Source of the DNA: FW021-bin31 sp036278455
GTDB lineage: Bacteria; Bacteroidota; Bacteroidia; Chitinophagales; Chitinophagaceae
Assembly (NCBI GenBank): GCA_036278455.1
Contig: DASULB010000530.1
Coordinates: 1-17,445, forward strand
Reading direction: 5' to 3'
DNA length: 17,445 bases
Both the position numbers and the translations under genes were made by a program. Positions 6,357 through 13,535 of the stretch are shown here, one piece after another. The notes under the pieces are model-generated. The model was not told the origin of the DNA and did not search any database. It worked only from the letters and a program-made list of their open reading frames with translations. Position 1 is the stretch's first letter. Each line of letters begins with the position of its first letter.

Positions 6357-7250
6357 TCACTTCAATAACTTGTAATTCCGGTACTCTCCGAATCTGATCC
6401 CAAGAAAGTCCTCGATGGGCTGGATCAGTTTATCCTTCGTCTTCCACTTTGCCTGCCGGGGATCATAGTTAAACGGTTGGTCAAAGGCCTTTATCCGCTC
6501 GGCCATCACAGCGGGGTGCGTGCCCCTGAACGGGGCCAGCCGGTCGACGGCATTGTAATCGAAGGCCGTTACCCGCTCCGGAGCGAGCGGTATATCGGCA
6601 TGATACATGGATTGAAAAGAATGATTCTTTTTGCTTTGCGTCTCCCGCTTTTTGACAAAACTGTAATGGTAAACGGGGGCATCCACCTTCACCACGGTGA
6701 GCTTCTCCCCTTTTTCCCCGGCCTCGTAAGCGGCACGGGAAGAATATTTTCTGAATCCCTGGGAATCCCTGTAGGACCTGATCAGCGGATTATTCCTGAC
6801 GACACGGATCTCCTGTTTATGCGGCCGCCTGGAAGTCCTGATATAATCATAACTGCCCCAAAAATGCAAAAAAGGGAACAGCAATCCCTCCACACGGCTA
6901 TCCCGGTCGTGGCTGACCATGGCCGCGGTAATCAGCGGGAGGTCCTTTTCACTCATGACCTCGTCGGCCTGGATATGGAAAGCCCAGTCACCCGTAAGAT
7001 GGTCCAGCCCGATATTGGTCTGCTGTGCAAACACCTTTCCTCCTTTCCGCAGATTCATGTCCCATACCGTATCAATGATCGTTATTTTGTCGGAGCCAAT
7101 CCCCTCTACCGCGGCTCTGGTCCCGTCGGTGGAATCACCCACCACCATGATGAATTCATCACATATGGGCAAAACCGACCGGATGGCTTCCACAAAGGGA
7201 TAATCATAGGTCAGGCCGTTTCTCACATAGGAAAATCCTGAAACTTTCAT
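6357..7250 (-). CDS. Glycosyltransferase of the family 2 type
   Basis: A 297-residue GT-A-fold enzyme. Seen features: a start with SGFSYVRNG, the donor-site strand DEFIMVVGDSTDGT (31-44), then WAFHIQADEV (89-98), where QADEV occupies the usual DxD metal site (D-E rather than D-x-D). A long basic central region follows, with HFWGSYDYIRTSRRPHKQEIRVVR. The C-terminus (about 235-297) is charged and contains HPAVMAERIKAFDQPFNYDP. This resembles Bacteroidota glycosyltransferases that act on surface glycans. The substrate is unknown. It lies 81 nt downstream of dapD on the same strand and may be read from the dapD promoter, since I see no convincing promoter of its own. The ATG at 7250 fits the fold start. 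Confidence 0.82.
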   Translation of the reverse strand: MKVSGFSYVRNGLTYDYPFVEAIRSVLPICDEFIMVVGDSTDGTRAAVEGIGSDKITIIDTVWDMNLRKGGKVFAQQTNIGLDHLTGDWAFHIQADEVMSEKDLPLITAAMVSHDRDSRVEGLLFPFLHFWGSYDYIRTSRRPHKQEIRVVRNNPLIRSYRDSQGFRKYSSRAAYEAGEKGEKLTVVKVDAPVYHYSFVKKRETQSKKNHSFQSMYHADIPLAPERVTAFDYNAVDRLAPFRGTHPAVMAERIKAFDQPFNYDPRQAKWKTKDKLIQPIEDFLGIRFGEYRNYKLLK

Positions 7251-7331
7251 GCGCTGTTTTTGTTAAAGTGACCCATCGCTTGGGTGGTATGGCAAGGCGC
7301 AACCGCTAAAAAAAATCCGTGGTCGTCCCTT

Positions 7332-8165
7332 TTACACCGATACGTTGAAATCCCGCAGCGCATCGTTCAGGCTGGTCTTCTGGTCGGTGGACGCCTTGCG
7401 CCTGCCAATGATCAACGCGCAGGGTACCTGGTAGGTGCCTGCGGGGAAATCCTTGGGATAGGTACCGGGGATCACGACGCTTCTTGCCGGCACGATCCCT
7501 CTGTATTCCACCGGCTCGGGGCCGCTCACATCAAAGACTTTCGTGGATTGGGTCAAAACGACATTGGCACCCAGCACCGCCTCTGTCTCCACCTTCACCC
7601 CTTCCACGACGATGCAACGGGAGCCGATGAAGCAGCCATCTTCAATGATCACCGGCGAAGCCTGCAAAGGCTCCAGCACGCCGCCGATGCCGACGCCGCC
7701 ACTGAGATGCACCCCCTTGCCGATCTGGGCGCAGGACCCCACCGTGGCCCAGGTATCCACCATGGTGCCTTCATCCACATAAGCGCCGATATTGACATAG
7801 GAAGGCATCAGCACCACATTTTTCGCCAAAAAGGCGCCATAACGCGCCACCGCATGCGGCACCGCGCGAACGCCGAGTTCCTGATAGCCCCGTTTCAATT
7901 TCATTTTATCATAAAATTCAAAAGGCGGCAACTTATAGGTCTCCATCTTTTGCACACCAAAATAAAGCAAGATGGCCTGTTTGATCCATTCATTGACCTG
8001 CCAGCGGCCTGCTTCGCCCCCGCCAAGATGCTCCGGCGGCATGGCCACACGCAGCTTTCCCTTGTCCAGTTGTTCCATCACGGCGTGTACCGCGCCGGCA
8101 TATTTCTCCTCCTGCAAAAGGGCGCGTTCATTCCAGGCTTGCCCTATCAGTGTCTGTAATTCCAT
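7332..8165 (-). CDS. dapD: 2,3,4,5-tetrahydropyridine-2,6-dicarboxylate N-succinyltransferase
   Basis: DapD succinylates tetrahydrodipicolinate in the succinylase branch of lysine and meso-diaminopimelate synthesis, feeding peptidoglycan. The 277-residue protein has the N-terminal helical domain (1-95) and then a left-handed beta-helix made of hexapeptide repeats (about 105-235: VVLMPSYVNIGAYVDEGTMVDTWATVGSCAQIGKG). It ends with a short C-terminal strand region (LIIGRRK). The frame is open to 8249, but MELQTLIGQAW is the family's normal N-terminus and the TATGTTTG promoter box lies between, so I place the start at 8165. Trimeric and cytoplasmic by family knowledge. No other dap gene is in the window. 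Confidence 0.96.
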   Translation of the reverse strand: MELQTLIGQAWNERALLQEEKYAGAVHAVMEQLDKGKLRVAMPPEHLGGGEAGRWQVNEWIKQAILLYFGVQKMETYKLPPFEFYDKMKLKRGYQELGVRAVPHAVARYGAFLAKNVVLMPSYVNIGAYVDEGTMVDTWATVGSCAQIGKGVHLSGGVGIGGVLEPLQASPVIIEDGCFIGSRCIVVEGVKVETEAVLGANVVLTQSTKVFDVSGPEPVEYRGIVPARSVVIPGTYPKDFPAGTYQVPCALIIGRRKASTDQKTSLNDALRDFNVSV

Positions 8166-8181
8166 CAGTCCGTTTTTTTTG

Positions 8182-8189
8182 CAAACATA
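8182..8189 (-). promoter_or_regulatory. -7 box of dapD
   Basis: TATGTTTG on the minus strand fits TAnnTTTG and ends 16 nt before the chosen ATG. A TTAG at 8210-8213 could be a degenerate -33 element at 20-nt spacing. The box supports the shorter dapD start. Confidence 0.45.
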
Positions 8190-8237
8190 GCACCTGTAAG
8201 GGAATATTTCTAATAAGAGCCGGGAGCAGCCGGCCAT

Positions 8238-8258
8238 AAAACGGATCACAAAACGGAT
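8238..8258. repeat. Two 9-bp direct repeats with 12-bp period upstream of dapD
   Basis: AAAACGGAT occurs at 8238-8246 and again at 8250-8258. The pair sits about 50 bp upstream of the dapD -7 box and just after the stop of the preceding glycosyltransferase. Two copies could be chance or a binding site. Confidence 0.4.
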
Positions 8259-8276
8259 GAAACCCCGCTTTCCTGC

Positions 8277-9110
8277 CTAAGCATCCTGTCCGGCTGCAGC
8301 TTTTTCTTTGGCGATCCCGAAAGGTGTCCACTGGCTTTTGGTTTGCCGGGTGTTTTTGCGGATCGCTGCATTGGCCTCCAGGTCTTTGGTGTTGACATAG
8401 CCCCTTGTGTGGTCCAGATGAAGGCAAATGGCACTGTAACGGATCTGCATGCCGCGAATGCCGCTGTTGACCAGGCGTTCTCCCAGCTCCCTGTCCAGCG
8501 CACCGTAGCGCATCCGCTCATCAAAACCATTCACGCTGAGAAGGTCGGTTTTCCAGCCGGAGGAATTATGCCCGTTCCAGGAAGCGTTGGTGGGCGTCAG
8601 CCGGTTCAGCACACGGGCCATGTTTCCCGCGGTAAGTTTGCTGTTTTTAAACGACCCGGGCAGCCCTTTTTTCTTTAACCACCCGATATCAAAACAGTCC
8701 TGCGAAAGAATATTCTCCCGCGTAATCGCGCGGGACAGGTTCATGGGCAGTTTGAAATAACCCCCCGACAGAAAAGCGCCCTTTTTTCTTTTGCGTGCAT
8801 GGACCTCCAGGAAATCGGCCCGGGGAATGCAATCGCCATCGGAGAAAACGAGATAGCCGGTATCCGAAACACCGATGGCCTTATTCAGGATCTCACATTT
8901 ACGAAATCCCCTGTCCTCATGCCAGACGTGGCGGACCGGGAAACTGAGGTGCCTTTGCATCGTTGCAAGAAGGGTGGCTGTGTCTTCGGTGGAACCATCA
9001 TCGGCGACGATCACCTCAAAATCTTTCAGGGATTGGCAATGATAGCCCCAAAGCACTTTTTCCAGCCACGCCGGCGAGTTATAGGTGGTGAGGATCACGG
9101 ATAAAGTCAT
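8277..9110 (-). CDS. Family 2 glycosyltransferase with a galactosyltransferase-type C-terminal segment
   Basis: A 277-residue enzyme that probably extends a lipopolysaccharide or capsular glycan. The GT2 core is textbook: LSVILTTYNSP (3-13), VIVADDGSTEDT (33-44), GFRKCEILNKAI (68-79) and the metal-binding FSDGDCIPR (89-97). The second half has NASWNGHNSSGWKTDLLSVNGFDE (175-198) and GALDRELGERL (203-213). These resemble the C-terminal domain of animal galactosyltransferases and chondroitin polymerases, in which the acidic residues after the Gly-Phe-Asp motif assist catalysis. It lies upstream of dapD and the next glycosyltransferase on the same strand. A TATTTTTG box at 9135-9142 is its likely promoter. 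The sugar specificity cannot be inferred. Confidence 0.9.
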   Translation of the reverse strand: MTLSVILTTYNSPAWLEKVLWGYHCQSLKDFEVIVADDGSTEDTATLLATMQRHLSFPVRHVWHEDRGFRKCEILNKAIGVSDTGYLVFSDGDCIPRADFLEVHARKRKKGAFLSGGYFKLPMNLSRAITRENILSQDCFDIGWLKKKGLPGSFKNSKLTAGNMARVLNRLTPTNASWNGHNSSGWKTDLLSVNGFDERMRYGALDRELGERLVNSGIRGMQIRYSAICLHLDHTRGYVNTKDLEANAAIRKNTRQTKSQWTPFGIAKEKAAAGQDA

Positions 9111-9134
9111 GAAAAAAATTTAGTTTTACACTTA

Positions 9135-9142
9135 CAAAAATA
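9135..9142 (-). promoter_or_regulatory. -7 box of the glycosyltransferase at 8277-9110
   Basis: TATTTTTG on the minus strand fits TAnnTTTG, giving a leader near 18 nt. It lies in the 51-bp divergent gap. The plus-strand gene at 9162 has only a weaker candidate, TAGTTTTA at 9121-9128, so the two promoters would cross over each other. Confidence 0.4.
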
Positions 9143-9161
9143 GGCTTTATAGCGAAGACAC

Positions 9162-10118
9162 ATGCCGGAAATCCTTGTCATCATCGTCACTTATAACGGA
9201 GAAAAATGGATACGGCGCTGTCTGGATCATCTCGCGGGAAGCACGCAGCCGGTGAAGACGGTGGTGGTGGACAACGGTTCCACCGATCATACCAAACGGA
9301 TCATCTCTGAAGGATTTCCGGACGTTATGCTGCTGGAAGAGGATCAAAACCATGGCTTTGGGCAGGCGAATAACATCGCCCTTGCCTATGCGCTGCAGCA
9401 ACAGACCGACTATGTACTGTTATTAAACCAGGACGCCTATGTTTATCCGGGTACCATCGGCACGCTTTTGTCGGTTGCAGAGAAACATCCTGAATACGGG
9501 ATCATCAGCCCGTTACAGCAAAACGGCTCCGGTGGCCAGCTGGACGTACAATTCAGGATCTTTATCGCTAACAATTATCCCGAAGCCTTCGTCAAAAAAG
9601 TGGAAGCCCGGGAAGGCGACCTTCCTGAGCTGTTTCCCGTACGTTTTGTCAATGCGGCGGCCTGGTTCATTCCCCGGTCCTGCCTGGAAAGGACGGGGCT
9701 GTTCCATCCGCTTTTCTACCACTATGGTGAAGACAACAATTACTGTTCCCGCGTGCAGTATCATGGATTTAAGACCGGCATCACGCCACTGGCGGCCATT
9801 CGCCATGACCGCACGCAAACCGGTGCGGACAAAAAACAGCTGGAGCGGCAGATCGCCATCGTGCCGCTTTATATCTTACTGGATTTGCGGAAAAAGATTG
9901 TGCTCGCCTACCTGCTGGTCTTTTGGAAACTCGTGGGTTATCTGTGGAAAGGCATCAAGCAAAAATCACCGGATATCTGCCGGCTGACCTTTTCTGAAAT
10001 AAAATGGGTGGTAAAAAACACACGTCGCATCGCTGATGCGCGCCGGACCACAAAAGCGCCTTATGTAAACAAGGCGGCGGTGGTGCCAAAAACCGCCATT
10101 CAACAAACAAACCATTGA
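9162..10118 (+). CDS. Family 2 glycosyltransferase
   Basis: A 318-residue GT2 enzyme of the same broad group as the protein at 145-1188. Core elements: LVIIVTYNGEKWIRRCL (5-21), VVVDNGSTDHT (34-44), NHGFGQANNIAL (63-74), LLLNQDAYV (86-94), the region VRFVNAAAWFIPR (160-172) and YHYGEDNNYCSRV (187-199), which carries the likely catalytic acid. The tail has a hydrophobic stretch (about 232-258) that may insert in or lie on the membrane, then a basic end rich in Arg and Lys. It is 18 nt upstream of tsaC and probably co-transcribed with it, though no functional link is expected. The substrate is unknown. Confidence 0.88.
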   Translation: MPEILVIIVTYNGEKWIRRCLDHLAGSTQPVKTVVVDNGSTDHTKRIISEGFPDVMLLEEDQNHGFGQANNIALAYALQQQTDYVLLLNQDAYVYPGTIGTLLSVAEKHPEYGIISPLQQNGSGGQLDVQFRIFIANNYPEAFVKKVEAREGDLPELFPVRFVNAAAWFIPRSCLERTGLFHPLFYHYGEDNNYCSRVQYHGFKTGITPLAAIRHDRTQTGADKKQLERQIAIVPLYILLDLRKKIVLAYLLVFWKLVGYLWKGIKQKSPDICRLTFSEIKWVVKNTRRIADARRTTKAPYVNKAAVVPKTAIQQTNH

Positions 10119-10136
10119 CCTTTATTCCGTTATCTC

Positions 10137-10709
10137 ATGGATCTATTGCATTATTCCGTCACCCAGGCCCTTCAGACCTTGCGGGAGGGTGGCCTCATCC
10201 TTTATCCCACCGATACCGTCTGGGGCATCGGTTGTGACGCGACAAGCGCAAAAGCCGTGGATCGCATTTATACACTCAAACAACGCGCGGACACCAAAAG
10301 CCTGATCATCCTGTTAGCAGATGAGCGGGCCTTAGTCGACTATGTCGCAGTACCACCTTCTGCCCTGCCTGCTTACCTGGGCGCCACAGACCGGCCCACC
10401 ACCGTCATTTATGAAAATGCACGTGGTTTACCGGGGAACCTGGTGGCCGCCGACGGGACCATCGCCATCCGGATCACGAAAGACCCGTTCTGTAAAATGC
10501 TGATCGAACGCCTCGGCAGCCCCATCGTATCCACGTCGGCCAACATCAGCGGTGACGTCACTCCAAAAAAATTTTCTGAGATTACCGGTGCAGTGCGGGA
10601 AGGCGTGGATTATGTGGTGGATTACCGGCAGGACGATGAAACACCTGCGATGCCCTCCCGGATCGTTCGTGTCAGGCAGGATGGAGTGATCACGGTCATC
10701 CGGGACTAA
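10137..10709 (+). CDS. tsaC: L-threonylcarbamoyladenylate synthase (YrdC/Sua5 family)
   Basis: It makes threonylcarbamoyl-AMP from threonine, bicarbonate and ATP, the first step of the t6A37 modification of ANN-decoding tRNAs. At 190 residues it is the single-domain TsaC form, without the extra Sua5 domain. Motifs: GGLILYPTDTVWGIGCDA (about 18-35), IYTLKQRADTKSLIILL (with KxR and K.L contacts, 43-59), TTVIYENARGLPGNLVAADGTIAIRI (about 87-112) and SPIVSTSANISGD (127-139). The ATG at 10137 is 18 nt after the upstream glycosyltransferase stop. Other t6A genes (tsaB, tsaD, tsaE) are not in the window. Confidence 0.95.
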   Translation: MDLLHYSVTQALQTLREGGLILYPTDTVWGIGCDATSAKAVDRIYTLKQRADTKSLIILLADERALVDYVAVPPSALPAYLGATDRPTTVIYENARGLPGNLVAADGTIAIRITKDPFCKMLIERLGSPIVSTSANISGDVTPKKFSEITGAVREGVDYVVDYRQDDETPAMPSRIVRVRQDGVITVIRD

Positions 10710-10718
10710 GGGGCCAGG

Positions 10719-10731
10719 CCGGCAAAGCCGG
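10719..10731. terminator. Short GC hairpin after tsaC
   Basis: CCGGC (10719-10723), loop AAA and GCCGG (10727-10731) form a 5-bp stem 10 nt past the tsaC stop. No T-run follows, so intrinsic termination is doubtful. Confidence 0.25.
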
Positions 10732-10735
10732 ATAC

Positions 10736-10795
10736 AAGGCAAGTGTTTAGAAGGCTAGTGTTTAGAAGGCAAGTATTTAGACGGAAAATGTTTGG
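10736..10795. repeat. 15-bp tandem repeat, four copies
   Basis: Four consecutive 15-bp units: AAGGCAAGTGTTTAG (10736-10750), AAGGCTAGTGTTTAG (10751-10765), AAGGCAAGTATTTAG (10766-10780) and a diverged ACGGAAAATGTTTGG (10781-10795). The first three differ by one base each. It fills the convergent gap between tsaC and the Uma2-family gene, and is followed by a small hairpin CGCTT/AAGCG (10797-10810). It is a minisatellite-like array outside any gene I support. Confidence 0.8.
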
Positions 10796-10837
10796 GCGCT
10801 TTTACAAGCGTTCGATGAAGCTCAAAGAAACCCCGTA

Positions 10838-11374
10838 CTACTCCCAGATCTGGTTAAAATCCACCGTTACCGGGCAGGTGTCAAAGGTAAATTCATGACG
10901 AAAGGCATGCGCTTTTTGCCGCAGGACATAAGCGCCCCGCTCGATCTCATAAACCTCCACTTCCTCGGTATTCTGTGAAATGATCAGGTAATACCGGATC
11001 CCCTGGCCTTCATAGATGGAAAACTTTGTATGCCGGTCCTTGAGCGCGGTGCAGGGGGATAAGATCTCTACCACCAGAGCCGGTGGAAAATCAAGGTATT
11101 TCTTCTCAATCTCCCCGCAAACAATCAACACATCCGGCTGCAGGACCGTGTCATCCAATACACGGTAATCCAGTGGGGCATAGACTCTGCAGTTTTCATA
11201 TTGCGTTAATTCATTGCCGAAGGAACGAATCAGATCAGCAACAATTCTTTGATGTTTGGGCACCGGCAGGGGGCTCATGGCATAAGGGATGCCGTCAATG
11301 AGTTCCCAGCGCCCTTCCCAGTGAAGATAATCCTCATAAGTATAGTATGGCAATATTTTGGCAGCAGTGGACAT
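10838..11374 (-). CDS. Uma2-family (DUF820) PD-(D/E)XK nuclease-like protein
   Basis: A 178-residue protein of the Uma2 family, whose members have a restriction-endonuclease-like fold but mostly unknown roles. Seen: the N-terminal YYTYEDYLHWEG and WELIDGIPYAMSPLPVPKHQRIV, then the core QPDVLIV (Asp81), LVVEILSPCT (Glu103) and KDRHTKFSIYEGQGIRYYLII (Lys117). These are in the expected D-E-K order, so an active site appears intact. The frame is open to 11455, but MSTAAKILPYY at 11374 is the natural start and a TAACTTTG box lies just upstream. It is a solitary gene: no methylase, toxin or antitoxin neighbour. The substrate is unknown. Confidence 0.88.
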   Translation of the reverse strand: MSTAAKILPYYTYEDYLHWEGRWELIDGIPYAMSPLPVPKHQRIVADLIRSFGNELTQYENCRVYAPLDYRVLDDTVLQPDVLIVCGEIEKKYLDFPPALVVEILSPCTALKDRHTKFSIYEGQGIRYYLIISQNTEEVEVYEIERGAYVLRQKAHAFRHEFTFDTCPVTVDFNQIWE

Positions 11375-11397
11375 AATAACAGCGGTCTTTTGTTTCC

Positions 11398-11405
11398 CAA
11401 AGTTA
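11398..11405 (-). promoter_or_regulatory. -7 box of the Uma2-family gene
   Basis: TAACTTTG on the minus strand fits TAnnTTTG, 23 nt before the ATG at 11374. Its -33 position (about 11425-11428) falls on the -7 box of cca on the opposite strand. Confidence 0.4.
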
Positions 11406-11427
11406 CGGAAAACAATAATAAACCCTT

Positions 11428-11435
11428 TATTTTTG
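11428..11435 (+). promoter_or_regulatory. -7 box of cca
   Basis: TATTTTTG fits TAnnTTTG and ends 8 nt before the ATG at 11444. This predicts a leaderless or nearly leaderless transcript from that ATG, or a leader near 25 nt if the ATG at 11468 is used. The -33 match is poor. Confidence 0.45.
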
Positions 11436-11443
11436 CCCCCGCA

Positions 11444-12886
11444 ATGCAGAACCAAACGATCACAGCAATGGATATTTCATACACAGACCAGGAGCTCCGG
11501 TTATTTCACCTCATCGGCGAGGCCGCCGATCAGCTGGGAATGCCCTGCTATGTGATCGGCGGTTTTGTCAGGGACAAGATCCTGGGGCGCCCTACCGGGG
11601 ACGCGGACATCGTTTGCCTGGGCGATGGCATCGCGCTGGCAAACCGGGTGGCTGAGGATCTTCAGCCAAATGCCCGGGTAAACATCTTTAAAAACTTCGG
11701 CACCGCCCAGATCCATACCGATGGACTGGATATCGAATTCGTCGGTGCGCGCAAGGAAAGCTACCGTTCTGATTCCCGCAAGCCTGCCGTGCAATCCGGG
11801 ACCCTTGAACAGGACAGGAACCGCCGCGATTTCACCATCAACGCCTTATCCATCCGCCTGAATAAAGAAGGCTTTGGTACCTTGCTGGATCCTTTTGACG
11901 GTCTGAAGGACCTGGAAGAAAAGATCATCCGCACTCCGCTGGATCCGGTAGCGACCTTCAGCGACGATCCGCTCAGGATGATGCGCGCCATCCGTTTTGC
12001 CGCGCAATTAAACTTCCGTATTGAGGAGCAGACTTTTACCGCCATCCGCCATGACGCAGAGCGTATACGCATCGTTTCGCAGGAACGCATCACCGAGGAG
12101 CTTAATAAGATACTCATGAGCCCCGTTCCGTCCGTGGGTTTTGAACGCTTATATACAACGGGCTTGCTGGAGATCATCTTCCCGCAAATGGTAGCGCTTG
12201 CGGGGGTGGAAACGGTCGATGGGAAGGGGCACAAGGATAACTTTTATCATACGCTCAAGGTAGTGGACAACGTATGTCTCGTCAGTGACGACCTGTGGCT
12301 GCGCTGGGCGGCGGTATTGCATGATATCGCCAAACCCGCCACCAAGCGCTTTGAAAAAGATCATGGCTGGACCTTCCACGGTCACGAAGTGGTGGGCGGG
12401 CGGATGGTGCCCCGGATTTTTGGCCAGCTGAAACTGCCGCAAAATGAAAAAATGCGTTTCGTCAGAAAAATGGTGGAGCTGCACCTGCGCCCCATCAGCC
12501 TGACCAGGGAAAACATCACCGATTCGGCCATCCGCCGCCTGCTGTTCGACGCGGGGGACGACATCGAATCCCTGATGATCTTATGCAACGCGGATATCAC
12601 CTCCAAGAACAAGCAGAAGGTAAAACGGTTCCGGGAGAATTTCGAGCTGGTAAGCAAACGGTTGAAGGAAGTGGAGGAAAAGGACCGCGTTCGGAACTGG
12701 CAGCCACCCATCACGGGAGAGCTGATCATGCAGACCTTCGGCTTGCCACCCTCAAGGGCCATCGGCGATATCAAAAGCGCCATCCGTGAGGCCATCCTCG
12801 AAGGGGAGATCGGAAATACTTACGAGGAGGCGTTCGCGTACATGGTTGAAAAAGGCCGGTCCCTCGGGTTAACCCCCGTGAAATAA
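11444..12886 (+). CDS. cca: CCA tRNA nucleotidyltransferase with HD domain
   Basis: A 480-residue class II tRNA nucleotidyltransferase that adds or repairs the 3' CCA end. Motifs: CYVIGGFVRDKILGR (35-49), the catalytic DADIV (53-57), RRDFTINALSI (127-137), the ATP/CTP-selecting region DPLRMMRAIRFA (175-186), RITEELNKIL (215-224), then an HD domain with AAVLHDIAKP (His293-Asp294) and FHGHEVVG (311-318). The HD part suggests added phosphohydrolase activity, as in some bacterial CCA enzymes. Some homologues add only A or only CC; I cannot exclude that. The start is 11444 or the in-frame ATG at 11468 (MDISYTDQ); I prefer 11444 because of the promoter position. The open frame continues upstream to 11249, but that part lies over the divergent gene. 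Confidence 0.93.
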   Translation: MQNQTITAMDISYTDQELRLFHLIGEAADQLGMPCYVIGGFVRDKILGRPTGDADIVCLGDGIALANRVAEDLQPNARVNIFKNFGTAQIHTDGLDIEFVGARKESYRSDSRKPAVQSGTLEQDRNRRDFTINALSIRLNKEGFGTLLDPFDGLKDLEEKIIRTPLDPVATFSDDPLRMMRAIRFAAQLNFRIEEQTFTAIRHDAERIRIVSQERITEELNKILMSPVPSVGFERLYTTGLLEIIFPQMVALAGVETVDGKGHKDNFYHTLKVVDNVCLVSDDLWLRWAAVLHDIAKPATKRFEKDHGWTFHGHEVVGGRMVPRIFGQLKLPQNEKMRFVRKMVELHLRPISLTRENITDSAIRRLLFDAGDDIESLMILCNADITSKNKQKVKRFRENFELVSKRLKEVEEKDRVRNWQPPITGELIMQTFGLPPSRAIGDIKSAIREAILEGEIGNTYEEAFAYMVEKGRSLGLTPVK

Positions 12887-12889
12887 TCG

Positions 12890-12897
12890 TAGCTTTG
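12890..12897 (+). promoter_or_regulatory. Possible promoter box of the pRiA4 ORF-3-like gene
   Basis: TAGCTTTG fits TAnnTTTG and lies 4 nt after the cca stop. The leader to the ATG at 12940 would be about 36 nt and contains a 12-bp tandem duplication. No good -33 element is visible. Confidence 0.35.
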
Positions 12898-12914
12898 TAC
12901 TGGACTATTAAATC

Positions 12915-12938
12915 AGAAAACTGCTTAGAAAACTGCTT
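12915..12938. repeat. Perfect 12-bp tandem duplication before a start codon
   Basis: AGAAAACTGCTT occurs twice back to back (12915-12926 and 12927-12938), ending 1 nt before the ATG at 12940. It lies in the presumed 5' leader. It could be replication slippage or a regulatory site. Confidence 0.75.
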
Positions 12939-12939
12939 T

Positions 12940-13503
12940 ATGCCTGTATTAAGATTTAGGGTTTATTGGGAAGAAGAGGAAAGCATTTACCGGGATGTTG
13001 CCATCCTGTCAGGACAAACCTTTTTGCAATTGCACGAGGCTATCCTGCAGGCCTTCGGGTTTGATCAGAAACATGCCGGAACCTTCTTTAAAAGCAATGA
13101 TCACTGGCAACGCGGCAGGGAAATCGTTTTGCAACCCGACAAGCAACCCCGGAAAGCGGCGCCACTGTTGATGAGTGAAACCCTCATGAGCGATGTGGTG
13201 CGCAACCCGAACGATAAATTCATTTACCTCTATGATTTTGTAAAGCACTGGACCTTTCTGGTAGAGCTGATCTCCGTTGCAAAGGAAAGGGACAAAAAAC
13301 AGGATTATCCCGTATGCGTGCGCAAAGAAGGTACGCCGCCCAGCCAGTATGGGAATAAAAAACCCGTCAAGGATCAGATGATCGAAACCGAAGAGCAGTA
13401 CGACCTGAACAATGAAGACGAGGCGGGTTATGGCGAAGAAGGCGAGGCCGGCACCGATGAGGGTGACAATACCGGGCTCGGCGGTACGGAAGATCTCTTT
13501 TGA
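12940..13503 (+). CDS. Plasmid pRiA4b ORF-3-like family protein with acidic tail
   Basis: A 187-residue cytoplasmic protein. The first 120 residues have the alpha/beta pattern of the pRiA4b ORF-3 family: VLRFRVYWEEEESIYRDVAI (3-22), FLQLHEAILQAFGFD (28-42), FFKSNDHW (49-56) and FIYLYDFVKHWTFLVELI (94-111), where YDF..HW..LVEL matches the family's YDFGD-W signature loosely. The last 50 residues are highly acidic and Gly-rich, with a low-complexity EDEAGYGEEGEAGTDEGD segment, probably disordered. Molecular function is unknown. I chose the ATG at 12940; the frame upstream to 12895 would run through the leader repeat. It lies between cca and miaA, 53 nt and 32 nt away, so it is likely part of that transcript. 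Confidence 0.72.
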   Translation: MPVLRFRVYWEEEESIYRDVAILSGQTFLQLHEAILQAFGFDQKHAGTFFKSNDHWQRGREIVLQPDKQPRKAAPLLMSETLMSDVVRNPNDKFIYLYDFVKHWTFLVELISVAKERDKKQDYPVCVRKEGTPPSQYGNKKPVKDQMIETEEQYDLNNEDEAGYGEEGEAGTDEGDNTGLGGTEDLF

Positions 13504-13535
13504 TCTTTCTTTCCCTGAACAAAAATAAATGCTGC

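Noticed and set aside
6477..7241. 254-codon plus-strand frame opposite the glycosyltransferase
   Set aside because: Antisense shadow of a gene with clear GT2 motifs, with no recognisable protein pattern.
7284..8159. Long 291-codon plus-strand frame opposite dapD
   Set aside because: The product is His- and Arg-rich and lies antisense to the unambiguous dapD. It is a shadow of GC-biased codons.
8166..8249. Upstream extension of dapD
   Set aside because: The extra residues precede the normal MELQ N-terminus and cross the TATGTTTG promoter box.
11249..11443. Upstream extension of cca to an ATG at 11249
   Set aside because: The extra 65 codons run antisense over the Uma2-family gene and across both promoter boxes, and the added peptide has no family match.
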